The notes: generated from the sequence alone by a model not told the origin. DNA of 64,000 nt from Diaporthe sp. PMI_573 (GCA_021399435.1 JAJTUP010000021.1:434001-498000), one strand, 5' to 3'; shown: positions 23,409 through 34,905, counted from the first letter of the stretch. Translations and numbers: made by a program.

Positions 23409-25733
23409 ACGTGGTTTACTAGTCAGTGGGTCATACTAGTTAATAGGATACTTTTACTAACTTAACCAACTTTTGCCAACCCTAGCACCCACTAGGTGCC
23501 AAAGGGTTAGTTAAAATTAGTACTAATTAGTGCTAACTGCTTCAAATTCCTTATTTTTAATTAATTCGGTCAATTTAGAGGTGTGGTAGTGTTACAGTAC
23601 TAGTCTAAAAGTTTAAAGTTTTGGTGGGCAGCTTTGTTTTTAGTGTAGATTGCGTCTCCATTTTTCGTATTAATCTTACATTACTCTACCTACTTAAATA
23701 TCTAACATGCTAGAAATTAATAACTACTATGTTAATCTACCTAAAAGAACAGAAAGTCCAACTAGTACTTTAAGTAATTAAGAACTCTAAAAAAAATCAA
23801 AAGAAACCCTTAAGTATACGCCAGGCTATATATATCTTTAACGTCTCTAGAAGTATGCTCTTCAGGAGGATAAACAACTAATATAACTGCGATAAATTAC
23901 GCATTAACTACTATAAACTTGACTAAATTAAAGAACAAATGCTTGTTTAATATATTATTAAGTAAGATATATAAGGATTTCTAATATAACTTTCTAGTAT
24001 AGAAGATATAGCTAACCTCCTGCTAGTATTATATAATAGCAAGCTGGTTGGCAAGAACTGGGCACGATGCTTTGTAGATATACAACTAAGCTTGAAAACA
24101 AGATTCTCTCAGCCTTATAACTACTAGAAGGCCCTCTATAAAGATCTAGAGATTATTAGGAACTAGTTCCAGCTACTCTATAACATAATGGCTAAGTATA
24201 AGATTATAGATAATGACTTATATAACTTTAATAAGATAGGCTTTATAATGGGCGTAATAACTATAGTAATAATTATTATATGTGCTGATAGATAGGGAAA
24301 GGCTAAATCTATATAGCCTAGAAACTAGGAATGGGTAATAGCTATTAAGTATATTAATGTAAAGGGCTAGTGTATCCTGCTATTTATAATTATCCAAGGT
24401 ACCTACTACCTTACTAACTAGACTATAAAGTCTAGCTTTCTACTAAGCTAGATTATCAAGCCTACTCCTAATAAGTGGATAGATAACGAGACTAGTCTAA
24501 AATAGATTCAGTACTTTAACAAGTATACAATTAAGTAGATAAAGGGCAAGTACCAGATACTTGTCCTAGATAGATATAAGAGCCATATATTAGCAGAATT
24601 TAAGCAATACTATAATAACAACAATATTATCCCTATCAGTATACTCCTATACTTATCTTATCTACTTCAGCCATTAGATATTACATTATTTTCACCATTA
24701 AAACATACATATAGTGATAAGATCAATCTCTTTATTCAAGCATCTATCAACTACATCACTAAGTCTAAGTTCTTTATTACATTTAAGGTAGCCCACGATA
24801 AGGTCTTTACGGAAGAAAACATGAAATCTGGGTTTAGAGGGGCTGGAATTTCTCTATAGGACCCAGATTCTGTGATTTCCAAACTAGATATCTATTTACA
24901 AACTCCAGTACAATCCCTCCCTATATCACCAACAAAATGGGAATTACAAACACCATCCAACGCCAACCAGACTATCCAGCAGTCAAGTTTTATTAAGGGC
25001 AGGATATCTACACACTAGGGCAGCTCTCCTACACCAATTATTCAAGCAGTTGAGAAGTTTACAAAGGGCACACAAGTGATGGCACATCAGATCACTCTTT
25101 TGAATAATTGGGTCCGTACCCTTGAGAAGGCTAATATTAGGCTTGCCAAGCACCGAAGGGCTAAAAGAAGTCGGGTCCAGCTTGGAGGGGCACTTAGTAT
25201 TAAGGATTCCCAGGCAATAATTAAAGAAAAACAAAAGAAGAAGCGGCCAGCTAGTAAAATGGCTGGTAATGGCGAGGAGGCAGTCTGCAGCAGACCGTCT
25301 AAACAACGATGTAGTAACTACAGTAAGACTGGGCACAATGCAAGAACTTGTAAGAAAGATGTAGAAGAGTCTAGTTATTTAGATTCCAAGTAAATAATAG
25401 CACATTTTCAAGCAATCTACAGCGGACCGCCCAAATAGTTGGTCTGGCTGGTGTAGATTAAGGTTGATCCTATATGGCTGAAATGCTTTATTTTAGTGGG
25501 GAAGCCGATTTTCCTACCAAAAGTTGTCTACTTTGGACTAGCACTGTAGCAGTACTAACCTCTCTAAATTAACCGAATTAATTGGAAATAAGGAATTTGA
25601 AGCAGTTGGCACCAATTAGTACCAATTTTAACTGACCTTTTAGCACCTGGTAGGTGCTAGGGTTGGCAAAAGTTGGTTAAGTTAGCAAAAGTGTCCTACT
25701 GACTAGTATGACCTACTGACTAGTGAACCACGT
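23409..25733 (+). mobile_element. pogo/Fot1-type Tc1-mariner DNA transposon inserted in Copia Y RNase H
   Basis: 2325 bp with terminal inverted repeats of about 200 bp (23409-23612 and 25531-25733), both starting ACGTGGTT.ACTAGTCAGT. It is flanked by TA at 23407-23408 and 25734-25735, the target duplication of this superfamily. It encodes one transposase relic. The copia RNase H frame resumes beyond it, so it inserted after Copia Y. Confidence 0.9.
23707..25393 (+). pseudogene. pogo/Fot1-type transposase relic with intact C-terminus
   Basis: The start is likely ATG at 23707. Central DDE endonuclease blocks are readable: ICADRQGKAKSIQPRN with Q codons turned to TAG (about 24275-24325), YQILVLDRYKSH (about 24555-24590), then LLQPLDITLFSPLKHTY (about 24660-24715). 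The known family pattern is LLILDGHeSH and LQPLDVgcFsPLK. The last 105 codons (25076-25393) are fully open and end in a knuckle-like CSNYSKTGHNARTC. One expected Cys is Tyr (TGC to TAC, a RIP-type change). The N-terminal and C-terminal parts are not in one frame, so at least one indel or intron lies between. Confidence 0.8.
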
Positions 25734-26153
25734 TAGAAATTATTCTTTTATTAACTCTAAAGCTAATTACTAACTAATTAGGTATTAATTAAATACCTCT
25801 AGTGATTTGTATGGATTTCTACTTACTCTATAAGTATTTAATAAAGCTAGGAACTACTAAAGAGAAGAGACTTATAATTAATATTATATTTCTTTATTAG
25901 GTATATAAATGATGGGAAATTAATAAGGTATAATGGATAAATAATAATGATAACCTTGTAGATATTATGATAAAGGTATTACTAAACAAGGCTTTAGAAT
26001 GCTTTATTAATACTAACGAGGTGATTATTTAGGTAGAGGGATATGTAGACTAAAGTATATAATAAAGTATGGGATGGATCACGTGATTGGATATATACGA
26101 TATGGAGGAAACTATGTTTTTGGAGGAATTGGCTAAAAGTAGAAAACTGCTAG

Positions 26154-26481
26154 TGTGGAATGGGTGATAGCAATAGCGATAGTAATAGCCGAAGGTGTTG
26201 GTCTAAAGCAAACCGCTGTAGCTGGCTACTTCTGGCTGGCTGGCTGTGATGGCTGCTTAGTTATCTCAGGCAGCCATTAGCAGTAAGGGCGCTTGGACCG
26301 ACTACTGGCCTGTACACATCTTAGATTAGTTAGCCTTCTGGCTATACCCTACTTAGGCGCTTTGCCGCCTATAAAGGGGTCAGCCAGAAGCAACATACGA
26401 CAGACCCACCGAATTAAAGCTATCAAGTAGCCACTTTAGTAACCCCTTTAAGTAATTATTCGTTTACGTGCCCAACCAACA
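26154..26481 (+). repeat. 3' LTR of Copia element Y
   Basis: 328 bp, TGTGGAATGG ... CCAACCAACA. Equal in length to the inverted copy at 12603-12930. Followed by CTTAT (26482-26486). Confidence 0.9.
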
Positions 26482-29400
26482 CTTATTAATATTATTTTTA
26501 TCCTAACAAAGAATCTTAAATATAACTATTATCTAATTATTATAGTACTATTAGTAATTAGTATTAATATTAAAGTATTATTTAAGTCTTTTATAGGCTT
26601 TTAAAAACTCTATATTTAGGCTAATATATATAATCTAGTATAGCTTAGTATAATTAATAAGAATTAAGGAAAGAATTATATAAAATGAGAATTATAATAA
26701 TATATATTACTTATATATAATAAATTTCCGAAATAAAATAAAAGAATAAAAAGCCTAAATAATAAATAAATAAAAAATATTTTCTTTTTTAATAATTTAT
26801 TAATTATTAGAGCTATAAGGCTAAGACCTATATATTTTATATATTAATAACCTATACTATAATATAAGCTAATAATATATACTTATATAATCTGCTTATA
26901 TAAGCTGGTTTCTAAAACCTTCTATCTAATAGGTAGGCGGAAACTATATATATGCTTCTACCTATCTTTTTTAGATCTAGTCTATTTAACCTACTTTTAA
27001 GAAATTCTATATTATATAATAATATACTAATCATTAGCTAATAGATTACTAATTACTACTTAGTAATTAGTAATTAATAAATTCTTAAATATTCTATAGA
27101 CCCTCTTTTAAAGCTATAAATAAGCGGGTTCTCTCTTAAAAATAGGTTAGATATTTAAGCAAGCAAGCAACAAGAAAAATCCAACAATAATACTATTATC
27201 TTTATACCATTATTATTTAATTATATAATTATCTCCTTAATCCTTATATAACCTCTAAGAAAATTATAGTAAAGTAATATTATAAGACCAGGTAATAGAG
27301 AATATAATATAGACCTTATTGTTAAGAAAGTTATAGGCATTTTTAATCTATTTCAGCCTTTAATCCCAGGCCTTAAAAAAGGATATAATCTTATTAAATT
27401 TAAAATCGGCATACTTTTAATATTTTAGAAAAAATATATAATATAGATCTTTTAAATCTAATAGTATAAAAAATAATCTTAGAATTCCGGCAAAATATAA
27501 TATACTAGGAAATATCTAATCAAGCTACTTATATTACCGGGTATTAACTTGCTAGTCTTACAGCTATACTATATCTTGTAACTATTACTAATTTAATAAA
27601 AACTTTACTAGTAGCTATTAATTTTACTATAAAGCCTATATAGCATTTTATTATAATTTTAATATAGTACTAGTTATTTATTCTAGTTAAAATATAACTC
27701 TTAGTTACTAAGATATATATTTTAGTAATAGCAATAGTTAAGAAATAACGCTCTCCTCTTTAATTTTTATAACAACCTTATTATTATTAACAATCTTTAT
27801 TATAAAATCTAGTATAGAATCTAGAAGTTAAATCAAGCTATTATAAATTTAAGCCTTAGTCTTTCTAGCTCTTATAGAGGCACTGTAGAAATATAACTAA
27901 GAATAAATGGCATATACTAAAAGCTCTTTAATTAGCCAGGTAGGGTATTCTTTATAGGCAAAAAAGATATTAATTTATAGTCTAATTTGCCTTCTCTATA
28001 GGCTAAGGTAGACTCTTTGCTAATAAGCAATATTCTAGAGTTTCCTCTTTTAGCCAAGAATAGCTTTACCAATTATCTTAAAGGTCTAGCCTTTAAAGTA
28101 GCACTAGGTATTAAGCAAAAAGCTATTATTAATAAATTATATTTAATATATTTTCTCTATTACCTTAAAGATATATATAGAGGCCTATTTCTTATTAACC
28201 TTATCAGCATTAACCAATATATCTATTAGTAATAAATCAACCTTTTTTTAGTCAGTCTTTATAATCAAATAATTCTAGCTTATAATACTATCTACCTTTA
28301 TTTCCTCTTTAGTAGTCATTCTTTAATATTTACTTACTGCTAGGCTCTTAATAAAAGAGTTAGTAGTAATAACCAGTATATTTTCTTTTATTATTATAAT
28401 TAAAAACTACTAATATAATTATTATAGAAACTATTGTAAACTCTTCTAGCTATAATTTCTAACCAGTATAAATATACTATTTACCCACAAGTAGTAGTCT
28501 TTAATAAATAAAAGTATTATTATATAGTCTTATATATAAAGTTTTCCTCTTTTCTTATTTTTAATATTAAAAAATAATAAAAATAAAGAAGTAGAAGAGA
28601 AAATAAAATATATAGACTGTAGAAATAAAGTGTAAAGACCGTAAATAAAATATATATAGTAGCAACCTTTATTATTTACATATAGAAAAGCAGATTAAAG
28701 AAAAGTCGCGAGAGGGTATAAAAATATTATAGAAAAGAGTAGTTATAATAATATAGATAATGTAGATAATAATGGTAAGAGAGAGAGAGGGCAAGTAGTA
28801 ATAGAAAAGGGCAAGTAGTGGTTTAAAGGGTATAAATAATAATAGTTTTACTTAAAAGTAGCGGAAAAATAATGTAAAAGCATATTATAGTATGCTCTTT
28901 AATGTAGAAAAGTACTTTAAAGACTTGCCTGCAACTATTTGGTAATAGTTAAGTATAGTAGACTATTTAATAATAGTTAATTTATAGGTAACTATTTACA
29001 ATAGTTAAATATAGGGCACTAATAGATTACTATACAAATAGTATAGAGCTTTAAAGATAGTTACCTTATAGATAGTACGGGGCTTTAAAGGAATATACTG
29101 TTTGTAAGACTAAGTAAATAGCTTATACGGCATTTAGGTGGTAATTATTTAAATTTTTCTTAACTAGCCCTCCTTACAGTTATAGTTGCCATACATACTA
29201 CAGTAATGTTTAAAAGAATAAGATAATTAATCAAGTAGTTAGTAGAAAGATTCTTTTAGCCTTAAATTAGGTACTTTTAAAAGCTTTTATTAATTTATAT
29301 ATTTACTTAGTAAGGTTTTTAGTAGTATAAATAGGTAATATAGCCTTAAAATAGTACTTTTAAAGGCTTTTGTCGATATAATTATTATAAGAATTTGTAA

Positions 29401-29987
29401 TAATCTTAACGGTATTTTCTTATATAATAGAGTATACTAATAAGTTCTAAATCCTTTCTTTATCAGGAAAAATTAGGTTATCTAAAGGCTAATTGTCGCT
29501 AGTTAATAGAGAGTATATAAAATATTAGTATATTAATTTGGTAATAATCTTAGTATAGATATTATTACTTAAAATAGCTTAAAAACCATAGTAATGGCGA
29601 TAGTAATCTGTCTCTTCTTTTTTTTCTGTCAAAAATTACCAAGTAATTACTAATTAATATTAGTTAGGCACAGAATTAAGTATACTCAAAAGGGTTACCA
29701 AAGTAGCTAAAAAATAGCTTTAATTTAGTAGGTCTGTTTAGTATATCTCTTATACTTCTAGCTGACCCCTTTATAGGCAGCAAAGCGCCCAAATAGGGTG
29801 CAGCCAGAAGGCTGACTAATCTACAGTATACACAGGCCAGCAGCTAGTCTAAGCATCCTTACTACCAATTGGCTGCCTAGGATAACTAAGCAGCTATCTA
29901 CAGCCAGCCAGCTAGAAGTGGCCAGCTATAACGGTCCGCTTCAGACCAACGCCTTCGGCCATCACTATTACTACCACCCATTCCATA
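26482..29987 (-). mobile_element. Copia element X, 5' half (LTR, leader, gag), RIP-degraded
   Basis: Minus-strand relative of Y. The 5' LTR is 29658-29987, the leader about 28340-29657, and gag runs from an ATG near 28335 (MTTKEEIKVDS) down to 26487, where Y inserted. The X sequence resumes at 12931 in the inverted block. It matches Y along gag (17952-19710) and the leader at 11378-12602. It is the most AT-shifted of the copies, so probably the oldest. The short frame at 28017-28229 is antisense to gag and not a gene. Confidence 0.8.
29658..29987 (-). repeat. 5' LTR of Copia element X
   Basis: 330 bp, similar throughout to the two Y LTRs; ends on the plus strand with CCATTCCATA where Y has CCATTCCACA. 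Sequence inward of the LTR, as in Y and Copia-1, reads TTAGTAATTACTTGG in element orientation, a likely but unassigned primer-binding region. Confidence 0.8.
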
Positions 29988-30330
29988 GCTTCCGCTATTT
30001 AGCATCTCTAAAATAGCCTGCTTAATAAGTCTTATTGCCCGCCCAGGATAGGTCTTATTGCTTAAATTAAGGCTTACAGCTCTTACTACTTAGTGACTCA
30101 GCTAGGGCCCAGCTAAAAAGCCGGGACAGCCTGAAAAAACAGACTAACTTTAATGTCGGGGTAAATCAAACTTGCGACCTCTGTTGCAAAGGTTCTGACA
30201 AGCCAGTTGTAGCTACTATATTAAGAAAATAGCCACTATACTAGCTGTAAAAGCAACGCACTACACTTATAAGCTAGTAAGAATAACTTATATTTTCAGG
30301 ACACTGTTTAACAAGGTATAAACAAGACAA
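29988..30330. other. Unassigned low-copy or relic sequence
   Basis: No gene seen. Around 30225-30275 it loosely resembles the TRIM LTR (AAATAGCC.CTA.ACTAG then AAAGCAAC). The following gypsy integrase relic begins near 30330. Confidence 0.4.
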
Positions 30331-30414
30331 TAGAGCTTGTAATTTAAAACTTTTGGTGGCCTAACCTTAAATATTTAATTAGAGAGTATATTTATAGTTG
30401 CCTAAAATACTAGA

Positions 30415-30914
30415 TGTTGAAACAAATAGCCGCTACACTAGAAATAACCACCAAAAGCAACATGCTGCTCTTGGCAGCTACTCCAGAGAGCTTATATTTA
30501 GGTGTCAACATCACCTGTTCTATACCCCTTCTCAAGCGTTATTCCAGTAAGCCCAGATGCTGGAAATAAGCTTGTTAACCCAAGTGCACTGAAAAGTACT
30601 GTGAGTTGCTAGCTAACTCACTATAAGACTAAGCTCACGAACAGATGGTTGTTTCTGTTCATTCTGATATTGTTCAGAAGCTAGGTTCTCTCGCCCGACT
30701 GGTAGCTGCGGGGTCTCGGATACTGCTGCAAGAAACAAAGGTGTGGGCGGGGGTCGAACTCAGGGGCTTTGCGTGTAACACGCAAGGAGCAAGGACTCAT
30801 AACCTGTTGAAACAAATAGCCGCTACACTAGAAATAACCACCAAAAGCAACATGCTGCTCTTGGCAGCTACTCCAGAGAGCTTATATTTAGGTGTCAACG
30901 TCACCTGTTCTATA
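30415..30914 (-). mobile_element. TRIM: 500-bp miniature LTR retroelement inserted in the gypsy integrase
   Basis: Two nearly identical 110-bp LTRs (30415-30524 and 30805-30914) enclose 280 bp, with 5-bp duplications CTAGA at 30410-30414 and 30915-30919. The gypsy zinc-finger reading frame continues across it. In minus orientation the base after the 5' LTR starts GGTTATGAGTCC (30793-30804), resembling the half-tRNA initiator-Met primer site of copia-type elements (complement GGACTCATAACC; tRNA anticodon-loop region GGGCTCATAACC). No coding capacity; it is little affected by RIP. The 101-codon frame at 30645-30950 is fortuitous. Confidence 0.8.
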
Positions 30915-31620
30915 CTAGAAAAACAAGAACCTTTGTTATGCTCCTTTTAGACACCTTTAACCTATAGAACTACACTATAAACCCTGGCAATTAATCTTAA
31001 TAGACTTTATTATAGACCTTCCTTTATTAGACAGGTATAACTTAATTTAGGTTATTATAAATATATTCTTTAAGATAACTTACTTTATCCCCTTTAAGAA
31101 AAACTAAAAGAAAACTAATAACCTAATCTACATCTTTGCCAGGAAATACTAGCGCTTTTATAAGGTCCCTATAAACATAGTCTCGAATAGAGATTTATGC
31201 TTTACGGCTAAACTCTAGTCTAACTTTCTAAAGCTTATCGGCATTAAGAGCTATATAAATACAGCTTTCCACCTTTAAACAGACGGATAAATAAAATGAC
31301 TAAACTAGATTCTAGAGACCTACCTCTGGTTCTTTATTAACTATAATATATTTAACTAGGCGGAGCTATTACTAATAGCAGAATTTACATACAATAATTC
31401 CTTATCAGCAAGTACTAAAACTACCTCCTTTTACGCTAATTATAGATATTATCTAGCTAATTACAACCCGCTATCTGCCAATAAAAGCTTATATACCCTT
31501 AACCTAGCCAGCAAGATCTACGCCTACTAGATAACTATAGTATACACCAAGGCTGCCTCCTACCTTAAATATACTCACGCCTACATAAAGCAGTATGCAG
31601 ACATTAGATAAACTAATACT

Positions 31621-33080
31621 TGTAATAGGCTTGCCCAATTAGGTTAATTCAAGCCATGTAGCCCAAAGTCCGTGTATTTTAACTTAATCTCCGCACCTTT
31701 CGTGCAGAGAGCCTAGTCTCCCTCTTTATTTTTCGTACTCTATCCAAATCAATAGTTTCCTGGTATTTACCCTCAAACTCTGTAACATTATAAAAGATCC
31801 TCTTCCTGTATCAGCCAGTCTAGGAGAGTAAAATAGTGCTTCCTCTTTGCCCAAGGTTCCCACTCCAAAATAACCGACTTCCACAAATTTTTACCCGGTT
31901 GTCTACCTAACGCCCCCTTGCTATAAAGCGTATATAATCTTAATACTTAGTATATTAAAATTTAAGTAAAGATCTAAGTTAATACTATATAAATAGGCTT
32001 GGAATACGCCTAATTATACTATATATACGGCCGACTAGCATTAAAAATCGATAATACTAAACCGGCAGATATATTTTGCGCGTTTATGGTATAGGCTAAA
32101 GAATCCGGCAAAGCGGGGGCCGGTAAATATAGCACAGCTTCTTTAATACTCGCTATAAAAGCCGCGTATAAAGACCCGAATAAGCTAAAAAAGACATAAT
32201 AATGCCTGGCAAATATATAACAATTAGGCCCTATAGATGCCTTTCTTTAAAAATTCGATTCTGCTCTATTTAATATAAAGGCCGACCAGTAGCCCTTAGA
32301 TGCCAAGATAACATTACTAGTATCTACACTTAATAAAAACACAAAGAAGAAGCTAAATATAAAAGACTAGCCTAATAACTATAATCTCTTTTGCATACTA
32401 GTATAAAGATTATCTAGCATGTTATTAACAGAACCCGATGCTTTAATACCAACAGGTAACCCTATAGAGATTAAGATAAATTTAATATAAATACAAGAAA
32501 AGCCGACTATACAGGAATCTTGTTTTAGATACAAAAAAACGGGCTACTTTATTTATAATTGCAAGGAAACACAATTAGTTACCATATATTCTTTAGCAAT
32601 AGCCATAGCTAAGCAATTTAGAAAAGAAGATAATAGATAGGTAAAGAGTAGAAAAGAGCGAGTTTATACTAGGCTTCCGGGCAGTACAGGACAGAAAGAC
32701 GCCTAGGTAATAGACATCTAAAGGGGCCCTACCGGCGGCCTATATATTGGTCTGATTTGCCAAATGAGGCCGACCAAGCACAGAGCGCCAACTTAAGGCA
32801 GCGTGGCGGAAACCAAAGACGACAGTATAATATCCGTGAATAACAACAGTAATCTACTGGTAGGTAGACGGTTTCTGAGGCATAGATGGGATCTATGTCT
32901 AGTCGGGGGGTAATGTAATGGGCTTGCCCAATTGGGTTGATTCAGGCCATATGGCCTAAAGTCTATATATTTTAACTCAATCTCTGTACCTTCCGTGCGG
33001 AGGGCCTAGTCTCCCTCTTTATCTTTCGTACTCTATCCAAATCAACGGTTTCCTAGTATTTACCCTCAAACTCCGTGATA
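31621..33080 (+). mobile_element. Gag-only non-autonomous LTR retroelement inserted in the gypsy integrase
   Basis: 1460 bp, with 167-bp LTRs (31621-31787 and 32914-33080; TGTAATRGGCTTGCCC...) and 5-bp duplications ATACT (31616-31620 and 33081-33085). The interior is about 1.1 kb, enough for a gag but not pol. Near 32520-32575 the frame reads ESCFRYKKTGYFIYNCKET, a CCHC knuckle with the second Cys and the His both changed to Tyr (TGC/CAC to TAC, RIP-type). A G-rich tract (GTCGGGGGG) precedes the right LTR. Confidence 0.8.
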
Positions 33081-33595
33081 ATACTCCCCCCTTTATTAAA
33101 GACTAGCTTATTATACTTAATGCCCGCCATGTCTAAACCTAATAACTAACCAAAAAGCTTAACTACAAAATGCTAGAATCCTTCTAAATTACCAAGATTA
33201 TCTTCCCTATAGCTATTAGGCTGGCCCTGTCTAAGGGCTAGAGAATCTATAATTTCTTCTATATTTCCCTCGTAGAACCTTACTGTACTGGCATTTAGGA
33301 TTGTCCTAATCCTAACCAGGTCTTACAAAAGGTATCTCCTATTAAAGGCAAGTATTTAGTTAAGAAAGTCAAGGACTCTATAAAGATCGGTAGCAAGGTC
33401 TGGTACTTTGTTAAGTAGGAAGGCTAGCCGGCCAAGAAGGACTAGACTTGGGAACCCTTTAAGTACTTTAAAGGCAAAAGAGCCCAACACCTTGTCGCCT
33501 TCTTCTATCAATAATACCTAAACAAGCCTTAAGACCCTTAGGCACCAAAACACCAAGAAAGTCTCAAGGCCGAGCCTTAAGGAAGGAGGAGATAG

Positions 33596-33829
33596 TGTTA
33601 TATAGAAGAGTTATACGCTGGGATAGAGCATATTTAGGCAGCCAGCGGGCCCTGTAGGCCTACTGGGCAACTAGAAACCTCAGGCATTAAGACTTGATGA
33701 ACTATATATGGCACGAGTCTAGCATTTGTATCCAGGAAGGATCTTTGTATCCCAAGGATCCCTTAGACCCCCTTAGAGATTATCGTTGAATACAAAACAA
33801 GCCCTACATATACACTAGCCCTTGTAACA
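33596..33829 (+). repeat. 3' LTR of the gypsy element
   Basis: 234 bp, TGTTATATAG...CTTGTAACA, with inverted TGTTA/TAACA ends, directly after the chromodomain relic and a purine-rich tract. It is the last transposon feature before the gene-rich part. Confidence 0.7.
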
Positions 33830-33870
33830 AAGGCGTACTCCACTTCTTGTTGGACAACGTCTCGGGTCAC

Positions 33871-34905
33871 CTATTTCCACTCATACGGCCTCTTGTCCCA
33901 CATCTTAGCCATCTCCCCTCTAACATGCTTGTCGACCTGCCTAGTGACCTGATCTGGCATCTTGTCTACTTGGGCACCTATGTGAGCCAGTATCTTTGCC
34001 ATCTGGGCTTGTTGTAACGAGAAAAATGTATCGATCTGTGCCTTTTGCTGGGTAAGAAGTACGGTGTAGATACCGTTGATATCAGGTAATATCGTAGTGC
34101 TTACATCCGCGGCAACTCGCTGCCGCTTGTTGGGAGGCTGTTGTGCGAAGAGGGAAGGCGGGGGCGGTCGTGCTTCTGCGTGAGGAGGGATTGCGCCGTC
34201 ACGGGCATTGTTAGGTCCGTCGCGGGCATTGCTAGGTCCATCGTGGGCATTGTTGGGTCCGTCGCTAGTCAGAGCGGTGGACTTCACCTCCGATCTTGCA
34301 TAGAGCGCGAGGTCGTTAATAATCATGGCGTCACAGCCTTTGTAGAAATCGCGGAAGATATTGTGCCTAGGGTGCTGCTTGACAGAGCCGTTGCAGAATG
34401 CTTGGCAGAGATACTGGATCTTTGTCTGATTTGGAACCAGACGCTGCTCTATGTAGATAGCGAGGACAGTCTGTATGGCAAGCAGGACCAGGGAATCAAG
34501 CATCTAGGGTCTAAGCCCTTCTCGCAATAGCAAGCAAAAGCCTAAAGAAGCTACTATATACGCGGGTTTGCTAAGCACCAGCCAGAGGCATATTGTAGGG
34601 CCACGCAGGACAGTAGAGACGCCGTCTTAGAGACGATGCATTAGGTCCTAGACCAGCAATATGACGTCTTTTGGGTGGATCCAGAGATAAAGGTAATCAA
34701 CGTCCTGGTATACTGTGTCTTCTTTAACACCAAGCAGGACCTGTATCTTAATCTTGAAGATAGCGGTCTGTTCTTGTTCATCAAAGGAGAGGTTGATCTG
34801 GAGTAATAACTCGTGTGGTCCCGCAAAATAGATAAACGAGCGAGGCGTGGACAATGTGTCAGTCCACTCAACCACAGCAGGAATATTGCGCATACGGGTT
34901 GCCAT
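33871..34905 (-). pseudogene. Broken ~344-codon gene of unknown function at the RIP boundary
   Basis: One continuous frame from ATG at 34905 (MATRMRNIPAVVEW) to the stop at 33871, broken by three stops: TAG at 34648-34650, TAA near 34626 and TAG just before 34503. Each is one C-to-T step from a Gln or Arg codon, as RIP would cause. The N-terminal part is globular (FIYFAGPHELLLQINLS...). The C-terminal third has a low-complexity NNAHDGPSNARDGP repeat, a basic PPNKRQR stretch that could be a nuclear signal, and a Gln-rich helical tail. I do not recognise the family. It lies 40 bp from the gypsy LTR, so RIP may have spread into it or it may itself be repeated in the genome. Confidence 0.6.

Larger units (their letters stand above)
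17952..26045 (+). pseudogene. Copia Y gag-pol polyprotein relic
   Basis: The gag N-terminus reads MIIKEEIKVDSIIS at 17952 and matches X gag (minus, about 28335). Integrase C-terminal sequence near 21600-21870 reads TKK.IT.ALST..SLDTTSI...SEMLV, the usual copia pattern before GLYKL and RPIKF. Reverse transcriptase near 22150-22400 reads KLFEVLDTKEINNLVT.G.F..FN. RNase H before the pogo insertion reads YKRVTQSILTSKIYRITNSF, and after it SDLYGFL, EKRLIIDI-type and VDIMIKVLLNKALE blocks. Dozens of stops replace Trp, Gln and Arg codons, so it cannot encode a protein. Confidence 0.85.
17834..26481 (+). mobile_element. Copia element Y, main body (RIP-degraded, multiply interrupted)
   Basis: Ty1/copia element on the plus strand. 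Its gag starts at about 17952. Protease and pre-integrase lie around 20580-21060, integrase to about 21870, reverse transcriptase around 22100-23100, and RNase H about 23150-23408 plus 25736-26045. The 3' LTR is 26154-26481. It is interrupted by S copy B (18013-18535) and a pogo transposon (23409-25733), and its 5' LTR and leader lie in the inverted block 11373-12930. The duplication CTTAT at 26482-26486 matches ATAAG at 12931-12935. It sits inside element X. Confidence 0.85.
30330..33829 (+). mobile_element. Ty3/gypsy chromovirus relic, 3' part with LTR
   Basis: The 5' part is missing. Integrase zinc region: FWWPNLKYLIREYIYSC (about 30355-30405), interrupted by the TRIM at 30415-30914. Integrase core: KPWQLILIDFIIDLPLLDRY (about 30985-31045), then STAYHPQTDGQ-type sequence (TAFHLQTDGQIKQLNQILETYL, about 31262-31327) and AEFTYNNSLS. 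The core is interrupted by the gag-only element 31621-33080. It ends with a chromodomain-like YLVKKVKDS...WYFVK.EG.PAKKD.TWEPFKYF (about 33355-33470). A purine-rich tract precedes the 3' LTR at 33596. Stops are of RIP type. Confidence 0.85.

Noticed and set aside
24983..25336. 117-codon minus-strand frame
   Set aside because: Antisense to the open C-terminus of the pogo transposase.
30750..30805. A tRNA gene or tRNA-derived SINE on the minus strand (B-box-like GAGTTCGACCC, A-box-like TAGTGTAGCGG)
   Set aside because: The 110-bp terminal repeats with perfect 5-bp target duplications fit a TRIM better, and no convincing acceptor stem forms. Part of the resemblance is the primer site.
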